DNA from: Gilliamella sp. wkB7
Lineage (GTDB): Bacteria; Pseudomonadota; Gammaproteobacteria; Enterobacterales; Orbaceae
DNA length: 64,000 nt
NCBI RefSeq assembly: GCF_001693435.1
Contig: NZ_CM004509.1
Location: 806,001 to 870,000, forward strand
Direction of reading: 5' to 3'
Positions 27,128-36,931 of the stretch are shown here, piece after piece. Position 1 is the first letter of the stretch; each line of letters starts with the position of its first letter. The translations under genes and the position numbers were made by a program. The notes under the pieces are model-generated. The model saw only the letters and a program-made list of their open reading frames with translations, had not been told where the DNA came from and ran no database searches.

Positions 27128-28567
27128 TTATTCAATAAAGCCCATATCATTAATAAATTTTTCACTTTCGTTAGAAGCTGGTACTGTCTTTTTTCTTTGC
27201 TTATCAAGATTGTTTTTAATATTAAAGAAACTATTAATTACATCAGTCCGCTCTATAGTTGGTAATTCAATACTATCAAAACTACTTTTTGGTGTTACCA
27301 AATTAACTGTTGCAAAAACTATCATCTCGGATTTAGAACGACTCGTTGTTGAACTTCTCGCTAGTGCTCCTAAAATTGGAATATCACTAATAAAAGGAAG
27401 ACGAGATAATTGCTCCTGATCACTTTCATTAATTAATCCCGCAATGACAAAACTATCACCATCAGATAAATCAATTGTGGATTTTGTTCTTCGAGAAGAC
27501 AACGTAGGAATATTATAGTTATTAAAAGCATACGAACCCGAAACTGAACTCACTTCATTTTCCATGAACAATCTTATACGTTTATCATTATTTACTTTCG
27601 TACTAATATTCAACTTAATACCGTATTCTTTATAAGTAACATTAGCATCACCATCTTTGTTTTTAGTTACAATAGGTATCTCACCTCCGACTAAAAATGA
27701 TGCACTTTCACCAGAAAGTACAGATAAATTAGGTTGTGCTAATACTTTCGCTAAACGATCATTTTTTACAGCACGAATCATAGTGGTAATATTATGTATA
27801 TTCAGTCCTTTTCTTATACCCAATAGCGAAAACTCACCAATAGAGTTGATAGCAGATCCATTACCCATCATACTATCCAAAGTTAAACTTTGCCATTCAA
27901 TCCCTAGTGAATCAGTAAAATCCTTACTTACTTCAACAAAGGTCAATTGTACGTTAACCTGATATTCTTGGAGCACTCTAATATTATCAATTATATTACT
28001 GTAAGTATAATAATCTTGAAATGTAAGATATTGACTACCAGATGATCCTCCTGAGCCATTACTGTATTCCTGCCTTATTCGTTCGGCATTTTGCCCAATT
28101 GAAGATCCTATAAGTGCCAAAATTTTACCTTTTGTTGTTGTATCTGGCGCAGTACCACTTAACACATACACAAATCTATTATTTGCATCACCACTATCAT
28201 AACGATCGATTGTTATACTGCTATTTGGGAAATTTTGCGCAAGTCTATTTGTAATTTGATATAAAAGTGGATCGACATTAATAGTATCATTAATAATGAT
28301 ATTATTATCACTATCATAAACAATTAAACTTGCTCTACCGTTTGACTTTCCATAAATAATTAATGATTTACCTTCAATAACCTCATAGTTTGCAACACTA
28401 TCTTGGCTAATAAATACTGTGCCAACATTTTCAGGTAACACAAGTGTTTTACTTTGTCCGATCTGTAAATTATGAATATTAGCAAAAGCCAACGAAGAGA
28501 AGCCAATCGATAATAAGCAGATGATAGGTTTGATCATATTAATAATTGATTTAGTTCTTATTAGCAT
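27128..28567 (-). CDS. rcpA: RcpA/CpaC outer-membrane secretin of the Tad system
   Basis: The 479-residue protein has a signal peptide ending FSSLAFA, an N-terminal BON/pilus-N domain (GQSKTLVLPENVGTVFIS), and a secretin core: VNVQLTFVEVSKDFTDSLGI, LAKVLAQPNLSVLSGESASF, GGEIPIVTKN, and the C-terminal SRLPFISDIPILGALARS. The last 50 or so residues, rich in Lys and Asn, may be the pilotin-type signal. It forms the channel through which Flp pili leave the cell. The start codon is 2 bases after rcpC. Confidence 0.94.
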   Translation of the reverse strand: MLIRTKSIINMIKPIICLLSIGFSSLAFANIHNLQIGQSKTLVLPENVGTVFISQDSVANYEVIEGKSLIIYGKSNGRASLIVYDSDNNIIINDTINVDPLLYQITNRLAQNFPNSSITIDRYDSGDANNRFVYVLSGTAPDTTTKGKILALIGSSIGQNAERIRQEYSNGSGGSSGSQYLTFQDYYTYSNIIDNIRVLQEYQVNVQLTFVEVSKDFTDSLGIEWQSLTLDSMMGNGSAINSIGEFSLLGIRKGLNIHNITTMIRAVKNDRLAKVLAQPNLSVLSGESASFLVGGEIPIVTKNKDGDANVTYKEYGIKLNISTKVNNDKRIRLFMENEVSSVSGSYAFNNYNIPTLSSRRTKSTIDLSDGDSFVIAGLINESDQEQLSRLPFISDIPILGALARSSTTSRSKSEMIVFATVNLVTPKSSFDSIELPTIERTDVINSFFNIKNNLDKQRKKTVPASNESEKFINDMGFIE

Positions 28568-28569
28568 TC

Positions 28570-29424
28570 TTAGTTACCTTTTAACGTATTAATTCGTGTC
28601 CCTGAAAAAATATCTTTTTCAGATAGAGGCCAATTTTTTTCTTTATCTTTTAAAAGACGTAATCCATCTCCAACATTTTTTTTGAAAGTACTTGGATACA
28701 TAATAATTGTAGAGTTCGTCATTAATGTTCTTAATAATTTAATTTCCTGATTCGAAAGTTCTAATTGAACTTGAGCAACGTTATTTTTGTTATAACTTTT
28801 ATCCATCTCTTGTTCTACGTCAAAAAATAAAATTTTCTTTCCGACAATAATTGGTTTTAGACGATTTTTAACGAAATCACGACTAGGTGAAACTAGCTTA
28901 TCTTCCCGATTTCTCGCTACTTTATCTGTTTCATCACCATAAAAAACATAAAGATCAACGAGATCGCCACCTTTAAGATTTTTCATTAAATAAGAATCCA
29001 TTGGATCTATTGTAAATGGAAACATATAATTGCCATCTTTTAATGCTAATATCACATAATCTTCTGAATTTGGGGATGCAATAAGACTTTCTTCAATTAT
29101 AGTATCTTTTGCAATATGATTTCTTACTACATGGGCATCAATTTCAGCCGCACTAGTTATAAATTTAGGTCTTTCTTTATTGATAGCAACTTCAATTGAC
29201 TTGAAATAATAATCATCTTTTGTCAAGATTGTTTTTTTATCAATATCATGTTTTGCTATTGCAACATTAATAACCTCGGTTTTAGGTTCTTCCTTTTTAG
29301 GAGGTTCAATGACAACTGTTTGATTGTCTGGTGTAACAGTTGGAGGGGCCGACTTAGTAAAAAGTAAGGCAAGTCCCACAACTATCATGGCTAAATATAA
29401 AACAATTAATTTTTTATCTTTCAT
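28570..29424 (-). CDS. rcpC: RcpC/CpaB pilus assembly protein
   Basis: The 284-residue protein has an N-terminal membrane anchor (LIVLYLAMIVVGLALLF), a proline-rich linker (EPPKKEEPKTE), then a SAF domain (VNVAIAKHDIDKKTILTKDD) and a Flp pilus RcpC/CpaB domain (GDLVDLYVFYGDETDKVARN; QLELSNQEIKLLRTLM). RcpC proteins link the inner membrane to the secretin. GGAGTTTGC lies before the ATG. Confidence 0.92.
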   Translation of the reverse strand: MKDKKLIVLYLAMIVVGLALLFTKSAPPTVTPDNQTVVIEPPKKEEPKTEVINVAIAKHDIDKKTILTKDDYYFKSIEVAINKERPKFITSAAEIDAHVVRNHIAKDTIIEESLIASPNSEDYVILALKDGNYMFPFTIDPMDSYLMKNLKGGDLVDLYVFYGDETDKVARNREDKLVSPSRDFVKNRLKPIIVGKKILFFDVEQEMDKSYNKNNVAQVQLELSNQEIKLLRTLMTNSTIIMYPSTFKKNVGDGLRLLKDKEKNWPLSEKDIFSGTRINTLKGN

Positions 29425-29472
29425 GCAAACTCCACTCCGTACTATATTATTTTTTTACTTTTTCCGTTGCAC

Positions 29473-30885
29473 TTATTTCTTTTCTAAATAAAAATCGAAT
29501 GCAAAACAGTGAGTTTTTCCTTTAGAATTAGATCCAACATAAAAATCTTTCACTGTTGATTTTTGTTTAGTTTTTATTTTAAGAATTAATGTTTTTTCAG
29601 CGGTTAAGGTCCCTGTAATAGCAGCAAAATCGCGGTCACTACCAGAAATACGTTTGATAATAGGATTAATTCCTTCGGCAGGTAATGACACATCATAAAA
29701 TGATAACTTAAATTCCGTTGGAGAAATTTTTTCAACTGAATAATTTTTCTTACTCAATTTATTCTCTGTTTCGAAAGTAATCCTACTAAACTTTGCATGT
29801 TCCCCAGAACGAACCGTTAATATAGTGGACTGAGTAGATGTGGTTTGTTTGGTTTGTTTCGCAGAAACAGATGGAACATTTGTTACTAAGTTAGTCGTCG
29901 TTGATGAATCCTTTTCATCTAATTTAGACATATTAGATAATTTAGCATTGATGCTTGATTTAGCTGGGGTAACTGATTTAGCTGTTTTTATTGATTTAGT
30001 TGCGTTTTTATCTTTAATAGTAATGTCTGTTTTTGTATTAGATGCTAGCTGTTCCGCAGCTTTTTCAATTGTATATTGTTTTTGGTTATCACTTTGTGAT
30101 GGTTTAACTTCATTAAATTTTATAGCATCTATTGGTTCAATTTGTCTCAACTCTTGAATTAAAATATCTGGTTCATTAGATAGTCTATGAGCAATACAAA
30201 ATGATTTAGCCAATTGCATTTTATCCAATTTTACTAATGTAAAAAGTAGATTATGAAGAATGGTTTGATCACGATATCCTTTAGTGTATAAAATATTGAG
30301 CTGTTTATAAGCTTCACTATATTCTTTATTTAATATCGATAACATCGCTAAATTATTAGTTACTTTATTTTCATCATAAAAGTTTTCTCTAGCTTCATGA
30401 AATGCAAAACGTGCGGCATCATATTGTCTTTTTTTAAGTAAAACAATACCTTTTACATTATACGCTTCTCCATTTTTACTATCGATTTCAATCGCTCTAT
30501 TTAAATATTCCAATGCTGTGTCATTATGACCCAGTCTAGATTCAACGTGACCATATAGAATAAGAATACCATCATTTTTAGTATTTTTTATTACAGGCTC
30601 CAAAACCCTTTTCACCGCATTAAAATCATTAGAAAGATAATAAGCTTTAGCAAGTTTATGTCTTGTATCTTCTGTATCTTCATGTTTCAAGCGCTGTTTA
30701 TAAATTTCAATTAGACCACCATAATTCTTCGTTGTTTCGTTAATATAAATTTTCTGTTGTTCATTCATATCATACTTTAATGTACTATTTTGACACCCAA
30801 CAACAAAAAATAACATCGAACATACAACCATAAATTTTGGCTCTAATAATCTACTTGATTTACAGCATCTTGAAAAATAATTCAT
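29473..30885 (-). CDS. tadD: TadD-like TPR lipoprotein with an extra C-terminal domain
   Basis: The 470-residue protein has a lipoprotein signal ending VVGC at about residue 31. TPR repeats follow at about residues 55-240 (GHNDTALEYLNRAIEIDSKN, EAYNVKGIVLLKKRQYDAAR). A Lys/Ser/Thr-rich linker comes next, then a beta-rich C-terminal domain from about residue 350 (VRSGEHAKFSRITFE, SVEKISPTEFKLSFYD). TadD in most bacteria is about 250 residues and ends after the TPRs. The added domain resembles AMIN-like modules by eye. TadD is probably a pilotin-like factor for the secretin. It starts 5 bases after tadC. Confidence 0.86.
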   Translation of the reverse strand: MNYFSRCCKSSRLLEPKFMVVCSMLFFVVGCQNSTLKYDMNEQQKIYINETTKNYGGLIEIYKQRLKHEDTEDTRHKLAKAYYLSNDFNAVKRVLEPVIKNTKNDGILILYGHVESRLGHNDTALEYLNRAIEIDSKNGEAYNVKGIVLLKKRQYDAARFAFHEARENFYDENKVTNNLAMLSILNKEYSEAYKQLNILYTKGYRDQTILHNLLFTLVKLDKMQLAKSFCIAHRLSNEPDILIQELRQIEPIDAIKFNEVKPSQSDNQKQYTIEKAAEQLASNTKTDITIKDKNATKSIKTAKSVTPAKSSINAKLSNMSKLDEKDSSTTTNLVTNVPSVSAKQTKQTTSTQSTILTVRSGEHAKFSRITFETENKLSKKNYSVEKISPTEFKLSFYDVSLPAEGINPIIKRISGSDRDFAAITGTLTAEKTLILKIKTKQKSTVKDFYVGSNSKGKTHCFAFDFYLEKK

Positions 30886-30890
30886 TATCT

Positions 30891-31763
30891 CTACATCCTA
30901 TTAAACGTTGACACAATACTCATAAAAACAGGCCCTGCAATAATTACAAGAACTGGTGCTAGAAAAAATACCATCGTTGGAATAGTCAATTTAGCTGCAA
31001 GTGCAGCGATCTGTTCCTCTATCGTTAATCTCTGCATCTCTCGCATCTCAGCTGCTAAATCTAGCAAAGTATCATAAATTGAGTTACCATAACTAATACT
31101 TCTTCTTAATGTTACACAAAACATTCTCATTTCTTTGCTGGGCACTTCTCGTTGAATTAGATCAATTGAAAGTTCAATACCATTAACGTCCATCATTAAA
31201 CAAGCTCTTTCTAGAATGGCTGCGATATCTTTATTGATCGGTTTCACTCTTGTACTTAAATATCGAAAACAACTCTCGACTGTCATACCAGATCTAACCA
31301 TAATCGCCATCATATCAATAACCAAAGGTAAATCTCGTGAAACCATTTTGATCTTTCTATTTGTTTGCTTTTTAACAAGAATATCCGGAATGATAATGAC
31401 GCAAACAACAATTAATACCAATAAAATTAATAAGATATTTGAATTAACTTCAATTAATTGAAAGATCTGATTAATCAAATAAAATATTGAAAAGACAATA
31501 ATAACAGAATATATTCTCCAGCTATTTTTTTCCTGATAACTCCTTAAAAAACTAATTGTTACACTATTTTTTGCAACAATTTTTTCAAAAGCAACATTTT
31601 TTTCATTTACATTTTTTTTAGAAGCATTTCTTTCTGGATTTTCATTATTCAATAATAAACCAATCTTTTCTTTGTTTCGAAATAGCGAATAGGTAATAAA
31701 CAACTGTCTACAGCCTATAATGATAAGCAAAAATGAGATTGATATATATAATAAGATATTCAT
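30891..31763 (-). CDS. tadC: TadC inner-membrane platform protein
   Basis: The 290-residue protein has the type II/IV secretion F domain: DLPLVIDMMAIMVRSGMTVE and REVPSKEMRMFCVTLRRSIS, then the family ending EEQIAALAAKLTIPTMVFFL. It has about four membrane helices: one at the N-terminus, a pair near residues 80-110 and one at the C-terminus. With TadB it forms the membrane base on which TadA acts. It lies three bases after tadB. Confidence 0.92.
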   Translation of the reverse strand: MNILLYISISFLLIIIGCRQLFITYSLFRNKEKIGLLLNNENPERNASKKNVNEKNVAFEKIVAKNSVTISFLRSYQEKNSWRIYSVIIVFSIFYLINQIFQLIEVNSNILLILLVLIVVCVIIIPDILVKKQTNRKIKMVSRDLPLVIDMMAIMVRSGMTVESCFRYLSTRVKPINKDIAAILERACLMMDVNGIELSIDLIQREVPSKEMRMFCVTLRRSISYGNSIYDTLLDLAAEMREMQRLTIEEQIAALAAKLTIPTMVFFLAPVLVIIAGPVFMSIVSTFNRM

Positions 31764-31766
31764 AAT

Positions 31767-32693
31767 TTAAACTATTTTATTAATCCAACTTTTGATAATT
31801 AGAAAACCAATAACAACACTTCCTATAACATAGTAAAGAATATAATGACCGCCATCAGTGTTGCTTAAAATATTATAATTTTCTTCTGATACAAGCTTGA
31901 GTATTCCGATAAAGCAAAAAGGCATAGCACCTAAAATCCACATAGTCATTCTTAATTCAGCGGTTTTGCCATCTCTAGTTTTTGCCATAATTCGATTATC
32001 AGTTAACATTTTACCTAATCGACTAAAAATTTCTTTTAATTCCCCCCCACTGTCAAGATTAACCATTACTGTCAAAATAAAAAAGTAATATTCAGGAAAC
32101 GGGAGTTGAAGATAAGAATTGATTAAAACATTTTCAACGCTATCTCCTACTTCTAATCTATCACTAACTTCTTTTAATGTTTTGCCAACAACGCCTTCAA
32201 TAGAATTTCCACAAGTTTTAAAAGTTGTTGATATTGCGTAACCAGAAGCAATAAGACCAGTTATAATATTTAGTGCCTCTGGAAAATTTGAATAAAAATC
32301 AGCTTTAAGTCTTTTTTTCCTGAAAATACAAATGACAGCAATAGTAAACATAAGACTAAAAGGGATTACAACGTAATTATCGTAACCTAGATATTTCTTA
32401 TTTAAAAAAATACCAGCAATAGTTCCAGCTAAAATATAGATAAATGTTCTAGATTTAGATTCTCCAGACATTAGCAGTCGAAAATTAAATTTAAGCCAAG
32501 TATTAATACCAAACAGAACATGATCTGAAAAAGATTTTTCTCGACCAGCAATTTGGCTTTCAAGCAAACTCAATAATGATACACTTTTAGGTTCAACACT
32601 ATAGAAAACCTGTAAACGCTCTCTACGACGACGTAATACAAAAAGATTTATAATTGCAGCAAAAATGAGAGCTATCGAAAGTATAAAAATCAT
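31767..32693 (-). CDS. tadB: TadB inner-membrane platform protein
   Basis: The 308-residue protein has an F domain with FPEALNIITGLIASGYAIS and FFILTVMVNLDSGGELKEIF, and N- and C-terminal membrane helices. Its ATG overlaps the tadA stop by four bases (ATGA), a typical coupling of the ATPase with its membrane partner. Confidence 0.92.
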   Translation of the reverse strand: MIFILSIALIFAAIINLFVLRRRRERLQVFYSVEPKSVSLLSLLESQIAGREKSFSDHVLFGINTWLKFNFRLLMSGESKSRTFIYILAGTIAGIFLNKKYLGYDNYVVIPFSLMFTIAVICIFRKKRLKADFYSNFPEALNIITGLIASGYAISTTFKTCGNSIEGVVGKTLKEVSDRLEVGDSVENVLINSYLQLPFPEYYFFILTVMVNLDSGGELKEIFSRLGKMLTDNRIMAKTRDGKTAELRMTMWILGAMPFCFIGILKLVSEENYNILSNTDGGHYILYYVIGSVVIGFLIIKSWINKIV

Positions 32694-34027
32694 GATTCAA
32701 TACCCATTGCATTTAGCATCAGTTTTTCTAAAATATCTGACATTTCATAATATTGAGCACTCTCATAAAGAGCCGAACGTTTAACTAAACCATTACAGAC
32801 AAATTCACCTTGAATTTTCCCATAAGGATCCCTTTCGTCATTAACGCGAAATTCAAACACATCTTGAGTAACAATATTACCTGACTCTAATCCAACAATT
32901 TCAGTGATACTCATTACTTTTCGTTGACCATCTGGAAGACGAGAGACCTGAATAATAAAATTTACAGATGAGCTAATATAACGCTTAATTGCAACAATAG
33001 GTAATTCAGACTGTGCCATTATGATCATACTTTCCAAACGCGCTAATGCATCTTTAGCAGTATTAGCATGGAGTGTTGACATTGAACCACTATGACCTGT
33101 GTTCATTGCTTGTAACATTTCAAACGCTTCTTCACCACGGCATTCGCCCAAAATAATTCGGTCAGGTCTCATACGTAGAGCATTAACTAAAAGATCTCGC
33201 ATGGTTACTTTGCCACGCCCATCTTCACCACCGCTTTTAGTTTCCATTCTAACTACATGTTCTTGTTGGAGCTTTAGTTCTGCTGCGTCTTCAAGTGTAA
33301 TGGTACGTTCATGTTCACCGATAAATCCAGAAAGAGCATTAAGCATCGTTGTTTTACCAGATCCTGTCCCTCCTGATATAATAATATTCATCCGACAACG
33401 AGCAGCTATCACTAAAAAATTAGCCATATGTTCGTTCAATGAACCGAATTTGATTAAATCGTGAAATGTTCGGTGACCATTACCAAATTTACGAATTGAC
33501 ATTGATGTACCATCAATGGCTATTGGAGGAATAACAACATTAAGACGACTTCCATCAGGCATTCTTGAGTCGACTAAGGGATGTGATTCATCGATATTTT
33601 TACCGACTTTATTTACTAAACGTCTCGCAATATCAAGTAGCTGTCGTTCACTAATAAAAAATTTATCGGTTTTACTAAGAATTCCTGCTCGTTCAATATA
33701 AATACTATTAGGCCCATTTACTAAAATATCATTGACAGTTTCATCTTTCATCAAAGAATCAATTGGCCCATAACCCACAATTTCATCACAAATCATACCT
33801 GCTAATACATTTGATTCATCAGCTGTAATATAAGCACTGCCTGAATTAATGATATCTCTGATTATAGTTTGAATTTCACGTAAAACTCGATTAGGCTCTT
33901 TTTTAAATTGATCAATTAAATCAAGATCTAGAACTTGAAATACCAAATCACGAACCTTTCCCCACTCATTAGAAAACTTAAATTGTTCATTAGCCATAGC
34001 GTTTTTGTTTGAGCCCCTAACCAACAA
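32690..34027 (-). CDS. tadA: TadA/CpaF pilus assembly ATPase
   Basis: The protein is 445 residues from a TTG start; an ATG ten codons in (33999-33997) is an alternative, and neither has a strong ribosome site. Secretion ATPase motifs are clear: Walker A ISGGTGSGKTTMLNAL (about residues 216-231), Asp box LEDAAEL, Walker B RPDRIILGECRGEEAFEML, His box NTGHSGSMSTLHANT. TadA drives pilus assembly and, in some Tad systems, retraction. It opens the biogenesis operon. About 310 bases upstream lies a promoter of the same type as those of the pilin genes. Confidence 0.95.
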   Translation of the reverse strand: MLVRGSNKNAMANEQFKFSNEWGKVRDLVFQVLDLDLIDQFKKEPNRVLREIQTIIRDIINSGSAYITADESNVLAGMICDEIVGYGPIDSLMKDETVNDILVNGPNSIYIERAGILSKTDKFFISERQLLDIARRLVNKVGKNIDESHPLVDSRMPDGSRLNVVIPPIAIDGTSMSIRKFGNGHRTFHDLIKFGSLNEHMANFLVIAARCRMNIIISGGTGSGKTTMLNALSGFIGEHERTITLEDAAELKLQQEHVVRMETKSGGEDGRGKVTMRDLLVNALRMRPDRIILGECRGEEAFEMLQAMNTGHSGSMSTLHANTAKDALARLESMIIMAQSELPIVAIKRYISSSVNFIIQVSRLPDGQRKVMSITEIVGLESGNIVTQDVFEFRVNDERDPYGKIQGEFVCNGLVKRSALYESAQYYEMSDILEKLMLNAMGIES

Positions 34028-34718
34028 AAGCTACTCGCAAATATATTGTATTAGCAACTTTTATCTTATAAATTGAAACGATAACAAACTATCCTATATC
34101 AATTTCTATTTTATAGAAAAAGAGATATTAGAATAAATAACCAAACATTGCTAATTAAGCAATGATCCTTTTTAATTTAAATTCCAATAAACCAAATACA
34201 TTCTCAAAATATTATAAATTGTATAGTATTCTTCATTGAAACAATCAAAAAACACAGCAAAAGCACTTATAATAATTCGCCCTGTTTTGTTTACATTTTT
34301 TTTAAAATTAATTTACTTTATCATCATAAAGTTTTTGCATTATATGCGAATTAATATAATTTTGCTAGTGTTAAATGTAAATTTTCTTTAATTTTTTTCT
34401 GTGAGAAATAATAAAAAAAACATATAGTTAATGAAATATAATTATTACAACATTTTGTAATTAGTAAATTAATATACTAAATAATGTTTAAAAAATATCA
34501 ATTAATTATCTAATTATTGAAAAATGATATTTTTTTACTAAAAAATTAGCTAAATAATTAAAAGAGTAAAACATTAAATATCTAACATATTTTGAATTTA
34601 AAAATTTAACCAATATGACACTTAAACTAATAAAACCAGAATTTAAACTTTTTCTACTAACTATTTCAATTATTTACAAGGTTTATCTTATTACTTTAAT
34701 AATTACAAACTAAAATAA
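34028..34718. other. leader and intergenic region between flp1 and tadA
   Basis: About 690 very AT-rich bases without a gene. They contain the tadA-operon promoter (34339-34367). The stretch 34370-34718 shows no gene and no repeat of the pilin intergenic sequence that I could recognise. Confidence 0.55.
34339..34367 (-). promoter_or_regulatory. promoter of the tadA-tadV operon
   Basis: The -10 TATAAT (minus strand, 34344-34339) and upstream hexamer TAGCAA (34367-34362) are 17 bp apart. The surrounding bases (AAAGTTTTTGCATTATATGC on the plus strand) match the pilin promoters. Predicted transcription gives a leader of about 300 bases before tadA. Confidence 0.75.
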
Positions 34719-34719
34719 T

Positions 34720-34746
34720 AAACCGCCCCTTTGCAAAGGGGGGTTT
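34720..34746 (-). terminator. terminator after flp pilin 1
   Basis: The arms AAACC-CCCCTTT and AAAGGGG-GGTTT pair around GC, 30 bases past the stop. It separates the pilin cassette from the tadA operon. Confidence 0.8.
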
Positions 34747-34775
34747 ATATCAGAATAGCAATTAAAAACTATTAA

Positions 34776-34994
34776 TTAACCAACAATGCTAGTTAATTTA
34801 CTTTGTAATGAACTAAATACATTCCATAACATATTACGAACAGGGCCAGTATCTTTGTTAAAGACAATTAAAAGCACGGATGAAACACCTGCAGCAACAA
34901 TTGCATATTCAATTGCCGTTACACCACGTTCATTTTTGATAAATTTACCTGCAAAACTTCTTACTTGTGCGCGAACTGCTGATAAGTACATCAT
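34776..34994 (-). CDS. flp: Flp pilin 1
   Basis: The 72-residue prepilin has a 24-residue leader ending KFIKNERG. The mature protein begins VTAIEYAIVAAGVSSVLL, with the Flp signature Glu at +5 and Tyr at +6. The mature part is 48 residues, ending KLTSIVG. TadV should cleave after the Gly. AAGGAGAGAG lies 6 bases before the ATG, and a second Met follows directly. The promoter (35064-35092) and terminator (34720-34746) belong to this gene alone. Confidence 0.93.
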   Translation of the reverse strand: MMYLSAVRAQVRSFAGKFIKNERGVTAIEYAIVAAGVSSVLLIVFNKDTGPVRNMLWNVFSSLQSKLTSIVG

Positions 34995-35040
34995 AATAAC
35001 TCTCTCCTTTAATATTTACATTTTTTTTAAACTGTTTTAT

Positions 35041-35092
35041 CTTTCTTATCAGAAAGTTTTCACATTATATGCAGTTTTATATGAATTTACCA
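35041..35092 (-). promoter_or_regulatory. promoter and 5' stem-loop of flp pilin 1
   Basis: -10 TATAAT at 35069-35064; upstream hexamer TGGTAA at 35092-35087, 17 bp away. CTTTCTTATCAGAAAG (35041-35056) folds into a 6-bp stem starting at about +1 of the predicted transcript, about 47 bases before the ATG. Confidence 0.75.
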
Positions 35093-35450
35093 GCCCAAAA
35101 TGCAATTTTATTGTAAATTTTTAATATTCAATATAACAAAAGCATAAACAATACGATGAAAGATAAAAAAATAATTTATAACTAATATTTTAATAATCAA
35201 TATAAAGACAATTTACTCATTAGATATTTTGCCAAAAACGCCATTAAATTTTTTTAGGCCATGACAGAAAAAAGAAAGTAACCTGGAGGTGAGTCATAAA
35301 ATTACTTAAAGTTCAATTATAAATAACTGAAAACTCAAGATCTGAATCAAGTTAACAGCAAATATTAACCCATTTTACTAACCGTTAAAAATATCGGTTT
35401 TATTATTGACAATGTTTTTATTACTTGCAGTAATAAAAAGCCAAAATAAT
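35093..35450. other. conserved non-coding spacer of the pilin array
   Basis: About 360 bases with no gene. The same sequence recurs upstream of pilins 2 to 5 with few changes, including the run GCCAAAAACGCCATTAAATT and a small stem TTTTATTACT/AGTAATAAAA just before the next terminator. Confidence 0.6.
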
Positions 35451-35478
35451 AAACCACCCCTTTGCAAAGGAGTGGTTT
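35451..35478 (-). terminator. terminator after flp pilin 2
   Basis: The arms AAACCACCCCTTT and AAAGGAGTGGTTT pair with one mismatch. The structure is the same as at the other pilin genes. Confidence 0.8.
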
Positions 35479-35507
35479 ACATCAGAATAGCAATTAAAGA
35501 CTATTAA

Positions 35508-35726
35508 TTAACCAATGATGCTAGTTAATTTACTTTCTAATGAACTAAATACACTCCATAACATATTACGAACAGGACCATTATCTTTGTCAAAGATAAC
35601 CAAAAGCACGGATGAAATACCCGCAGCAATAATTGCATATTCAATTGCAGTTACACCACGTTCATTTTTGATAAATTTGCCTGCAAAACTTCTTACTTGT
35701 GCGCGAACTGCTGATAAGTACATCAT
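35508..35726 (-). CDS. flp: Flp pilin 2
   Basis: This 72-residue prepilin has a leader identical to pilin 1. The mature part differs at several places (IIAAGISSVLLVIFDKDNG, SVFSSLESKLTSIIG). Cleavage is expected before VTAIEYA. The ribosome site AAGGAGAAAG precedes the ATG. Confidence 0.93.
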   Translation of the reverse strand: MMYLSAVRAQVRSFAGKFIKNERGVTAIEYAIIAAGISSVLLVIFDKDNGPVRNMLWSVFSSLESKLTSIIG

Positions 35727-35772
35727 AATAACTTTCTCCTTAAATATTTACATTATTTTTAAATTTCCTTAT

Positions 35773-35824
35773 CTTTCTTATCAGAAAGTTTTCGCATTAT
35801 ATGCAGTTTTATATAAACTTACCA
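35773..35824 (-). promoter_or_regulatory. promoter and 5' stem-loop of flp pilin 2
   Basis: -10 TATAAT at 35801-35796, hexamer TGGTAA at 35824-35819 (17 bp), stem-loop CTTTCTTATCAGAAAG at 35773-35788. Confidence 0.75.
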
Positions 35825-36174
35825 GCCCAAAATGCAATTTTATTGTAAATTTTTAATATTCAATATACCAAAAGCATAAACAATACAATGAAAGATAAAA
35901 AAATAATTTATAACTAATATTTTAATAATCAATATAAAGACAATTTACTCATTAGATATTTTGCCAAAAACGCCATTAAATTTTTTAGGCCATGACAGAA
36001 AAAAGAAGGCAACCTGAGGGTGAGTCATAAAATTACTTAAAGTTCATTTATAAGTAACTGAAAACTCAAATCAAGTTAACAGCAAATATTAACCCATTTC
36101 ACTAACCGTTAAAAATATCGGTTTTATTATTAACAATGCTTTTATTACTTGTAGTAATAAAAAGCCAAAATAAT

Positions 36175-36202
36175 AAACCACCCCTTTATAAAGGAGTGGT
36201 TT
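36175..36202 (-). terminator. terminator after flp pilin 3
   Basis: AAACCACCCCTTT pairs with AAAGGAGTGGTTT, with one mismatch and loop AT. Confidence 0.8.
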
Positions 36203-36231
36203 ATATCAGAATAGCAATTAAAAACTATTAA

Positions 36232-36450
36232 TTAACCAACAATGCTAGTTAATTTACTTTGTAATGAACTAAATACATTCCATAGCATATTACGAACAGG
36301 ACCAGTATCTTTGTTAAAGACAACTAGAAGCACGGCTGAAACACCTGCAGCAACAATTGCATATTCAATTGCAGTTACACCACGTTCATTTTTGATAAAT
36401 TTGCCTGCAAAACTTCTTACTTGTGCGCGAACTGCTGATAAGTACATCAT
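36232..36450 (-). CDS. flp: Flp pilin 3
   Basis: The prepilin is 72 residues from MMYLSAVRAQVRSF. An ATG six codons further up overlaps the ribosome site AAGGAGAGAG and cannot be the start. The protein is identical to pilin 4, with VSAVLLVVFNKDTG after the Flp motif and SSLQSKLTSIVG at the end. Confidence 0.93.
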   Translation of the reverse strand: MMYLSAVRAQVRSFAGKFIKNERGVTAIEYAIVAAGVSAVLLVVFNKDTGPVRNMLWNVFSSLQSKLTSIVG

Positions 36451-36496
36451 AATAACTCTCTCCTTCAATATTTACATTTTTTTTAAACTGTTTTAT

Positions 36497-36548
36497 CTTT
36501 CTTATCAGAAAGTTTTCGCATTATATGCGGTTTTATATAAAATTACCA
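36497..36548 (-). promoter_or_regulatory. promoter and 5' stem-loop of flp pilin 3
   Basis: -10 TATAAT at 36525-36520, hexamer TGGTAA at 36548-36543, stem-loop at 36497-36512. Spacing is identical to the other copies. Confidence 0.75.
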
Positions 36549-36931
36549 GTCCAAAATGCAATTTTATTGTAAATTTTCATACAAGCCCAACAAACCGTTA
36601 GTCATGTGATAAAAAATAAATCTTCAAAATCAACATGTTAATAAATTAAATATTTTAATCACTTTTTTTAATAATCAATATAAAGGCAACTTAACATTAA
36701 ATGTTTCGTTAAAACACCATTAATTTTTTGAAGCGAATAAGAGGGAGAAAAAAATACAACCTGGTGTGACTCATAAAATTACTTATTATTCAATTATAAA
36801 TAATTGAAGTTTCAAGGCTCGAATCAAGATATTAACAAACATTAACGTGTTCGGCTTCGTTAAAAATATCTGCTTTTGTTATTGGTAATGTTTATTTATT
36901 GCCTGCTGCAATAACAAATCACCCTAAAAAA

